A stretch of 64,000 bases of DNA, from the NCBI GenBank assembly GCA_910579865.1, contig CAJTXA010000014.1:50840-114839 (forward strand). The letters are read 5' to 3'. Of the stretch, positions 63,959 to 64,000 are shown in pieces. The DNA comes from an uncultured Lachnospiraceae bacterium. GTDB taxonomy: Bacteria > Bacillota > Clostridia > Lachnospirales > Lachnospiraceae. How positions within the stretch are numbered: position 1 is the first letter of the stretch; each line of letters begins with the position of its first letter. The translations under genes and the position numbers were made by a program. Below the pieces are notes generated by a model, which saw only the letters and a program-made list of their open reading frames with translations, made no database searches and was not told the origin of the DNA.

Positions 63959-64000
63959 GGTCAAACCCTCGACCGATTAGTAATGGTCAGCTCCATCGAT
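63959..64000 (-). rRNA. 23S ribosomal RNA, 3' end (partial)
   Basis: The reverse complement ends ...CTAATCGGTCGAGGGTTTGA, the conserved 3' end of Firmicute 23S rRNA. The rest lies beyond the window. No 5S gene lies between it and the terminators, so 5S must be elsewhere in this operon or genome. Confidence 0.9.

Noticed and set aside
1..64000. CRISPR arrays and tRNA genes
   Set aside because: No regularly spaced repeats or cloverleaf-like sequences ending in CCA were noticed by eye; a tRNA and CRISPR scan would settle it.

Overview
The window looks like the chromosome of a low-GC, motile, endospore-forming Firmicute of the Lachnospiraceae type (class Clostridia). Signs of this are SpoIIID, T-box leaders, the rpsL-rpsG-fusA-tuf block, a spoIIID/mbl/flhO/flhP neighbourhood like that of Bacillus, the yvyF-flgM/N-flgK-flgL-fliW-csrA flagellar block, tandem flgK genes, and Clostridia-style proteins throughout. 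This placement is inferred from gene content, not from a database search.

Positions 1-8300 form an accessory island. It opens with the first three genes of a type 1 BREX phage-defence operon (brxA, brxB and the start of brxC, which runs off the left edge), preceded by a broken XRE-type regulator. Next comes a graveyard of mobile DNA: a Schlafen/AlbA_2-type gene with a nonsense codon, an HsdM fragment, a MobV-type relaxase with stops and frameshifts, a RepA (DUF6017) tail, an XRE regulator with two stops, and a broken SDH-type serine protease followed by an intact 59-residue gene. About 215 bp covering the 3' end and terminator of tuf occurs twice, at 2046-2259 and 8086-8304. This suggests that an element integrated at the end of tuf.

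Positions 8250-13115 hold the streptomycin operon (rpsL, rpsG, fusA, tuf; minus strand) behind a consensus promoter. Positions 13300-20500 are a late flagellar operon: flgN, flgM, two flgK genes, flgL, fliW, csrA. Positions 20700-24200 carry yvyF, comFC and recD2. Positions 24280-29740 carry a rod-binding protein, two rod/hook genes, mbl/mreB and a chemoreceptor, with spoIIID divergent. Two possible small structured RNAs lie at 30187-30614.

Positions 30660-44000 hold a lipoprotein resembling an extracytoplasmic trigger factor, a HIT protein, an hflK-hflC pair behind a yybP-ykoY (Mn2+) type riboswitch, a DUF624 protein, a GNAT enzyme, a cyclophilin, an overlapping Fic / CHASE2-adenylate cyclase / TIM-barrel operon and a MATE exporter. 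Positions 44000-59600 hold leuA and tyrS (each behind a T-box with a readable specifier codon), a GH105 hydrolase, two glycosyltransferase genes, L-serine dehydratase, and the tig-clpP-clpX-lon-ysxC protein quality-control cluster.

The most exciting part is the right end (60900-63760). A flagellin gene and a divergent csrA-like gene face a small tyrosine recombinase. The recombinase is flanked by 28-bp inverted repeats (27 of 28 matching), each made of 10-bp arms around a 7-bp spacer. Inside the repeats is a near-consensus sigma-D (sigma-28) flagellar promoter that now points away from csrA-like/flagellin; inversion would point it into them. I read this as a self-encoded, FimB/FimE-like phase switch for flagellin, captured here in the OFF orientation. 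The window ends in the 3' end of a 23S rRNA gene on the minus strand.
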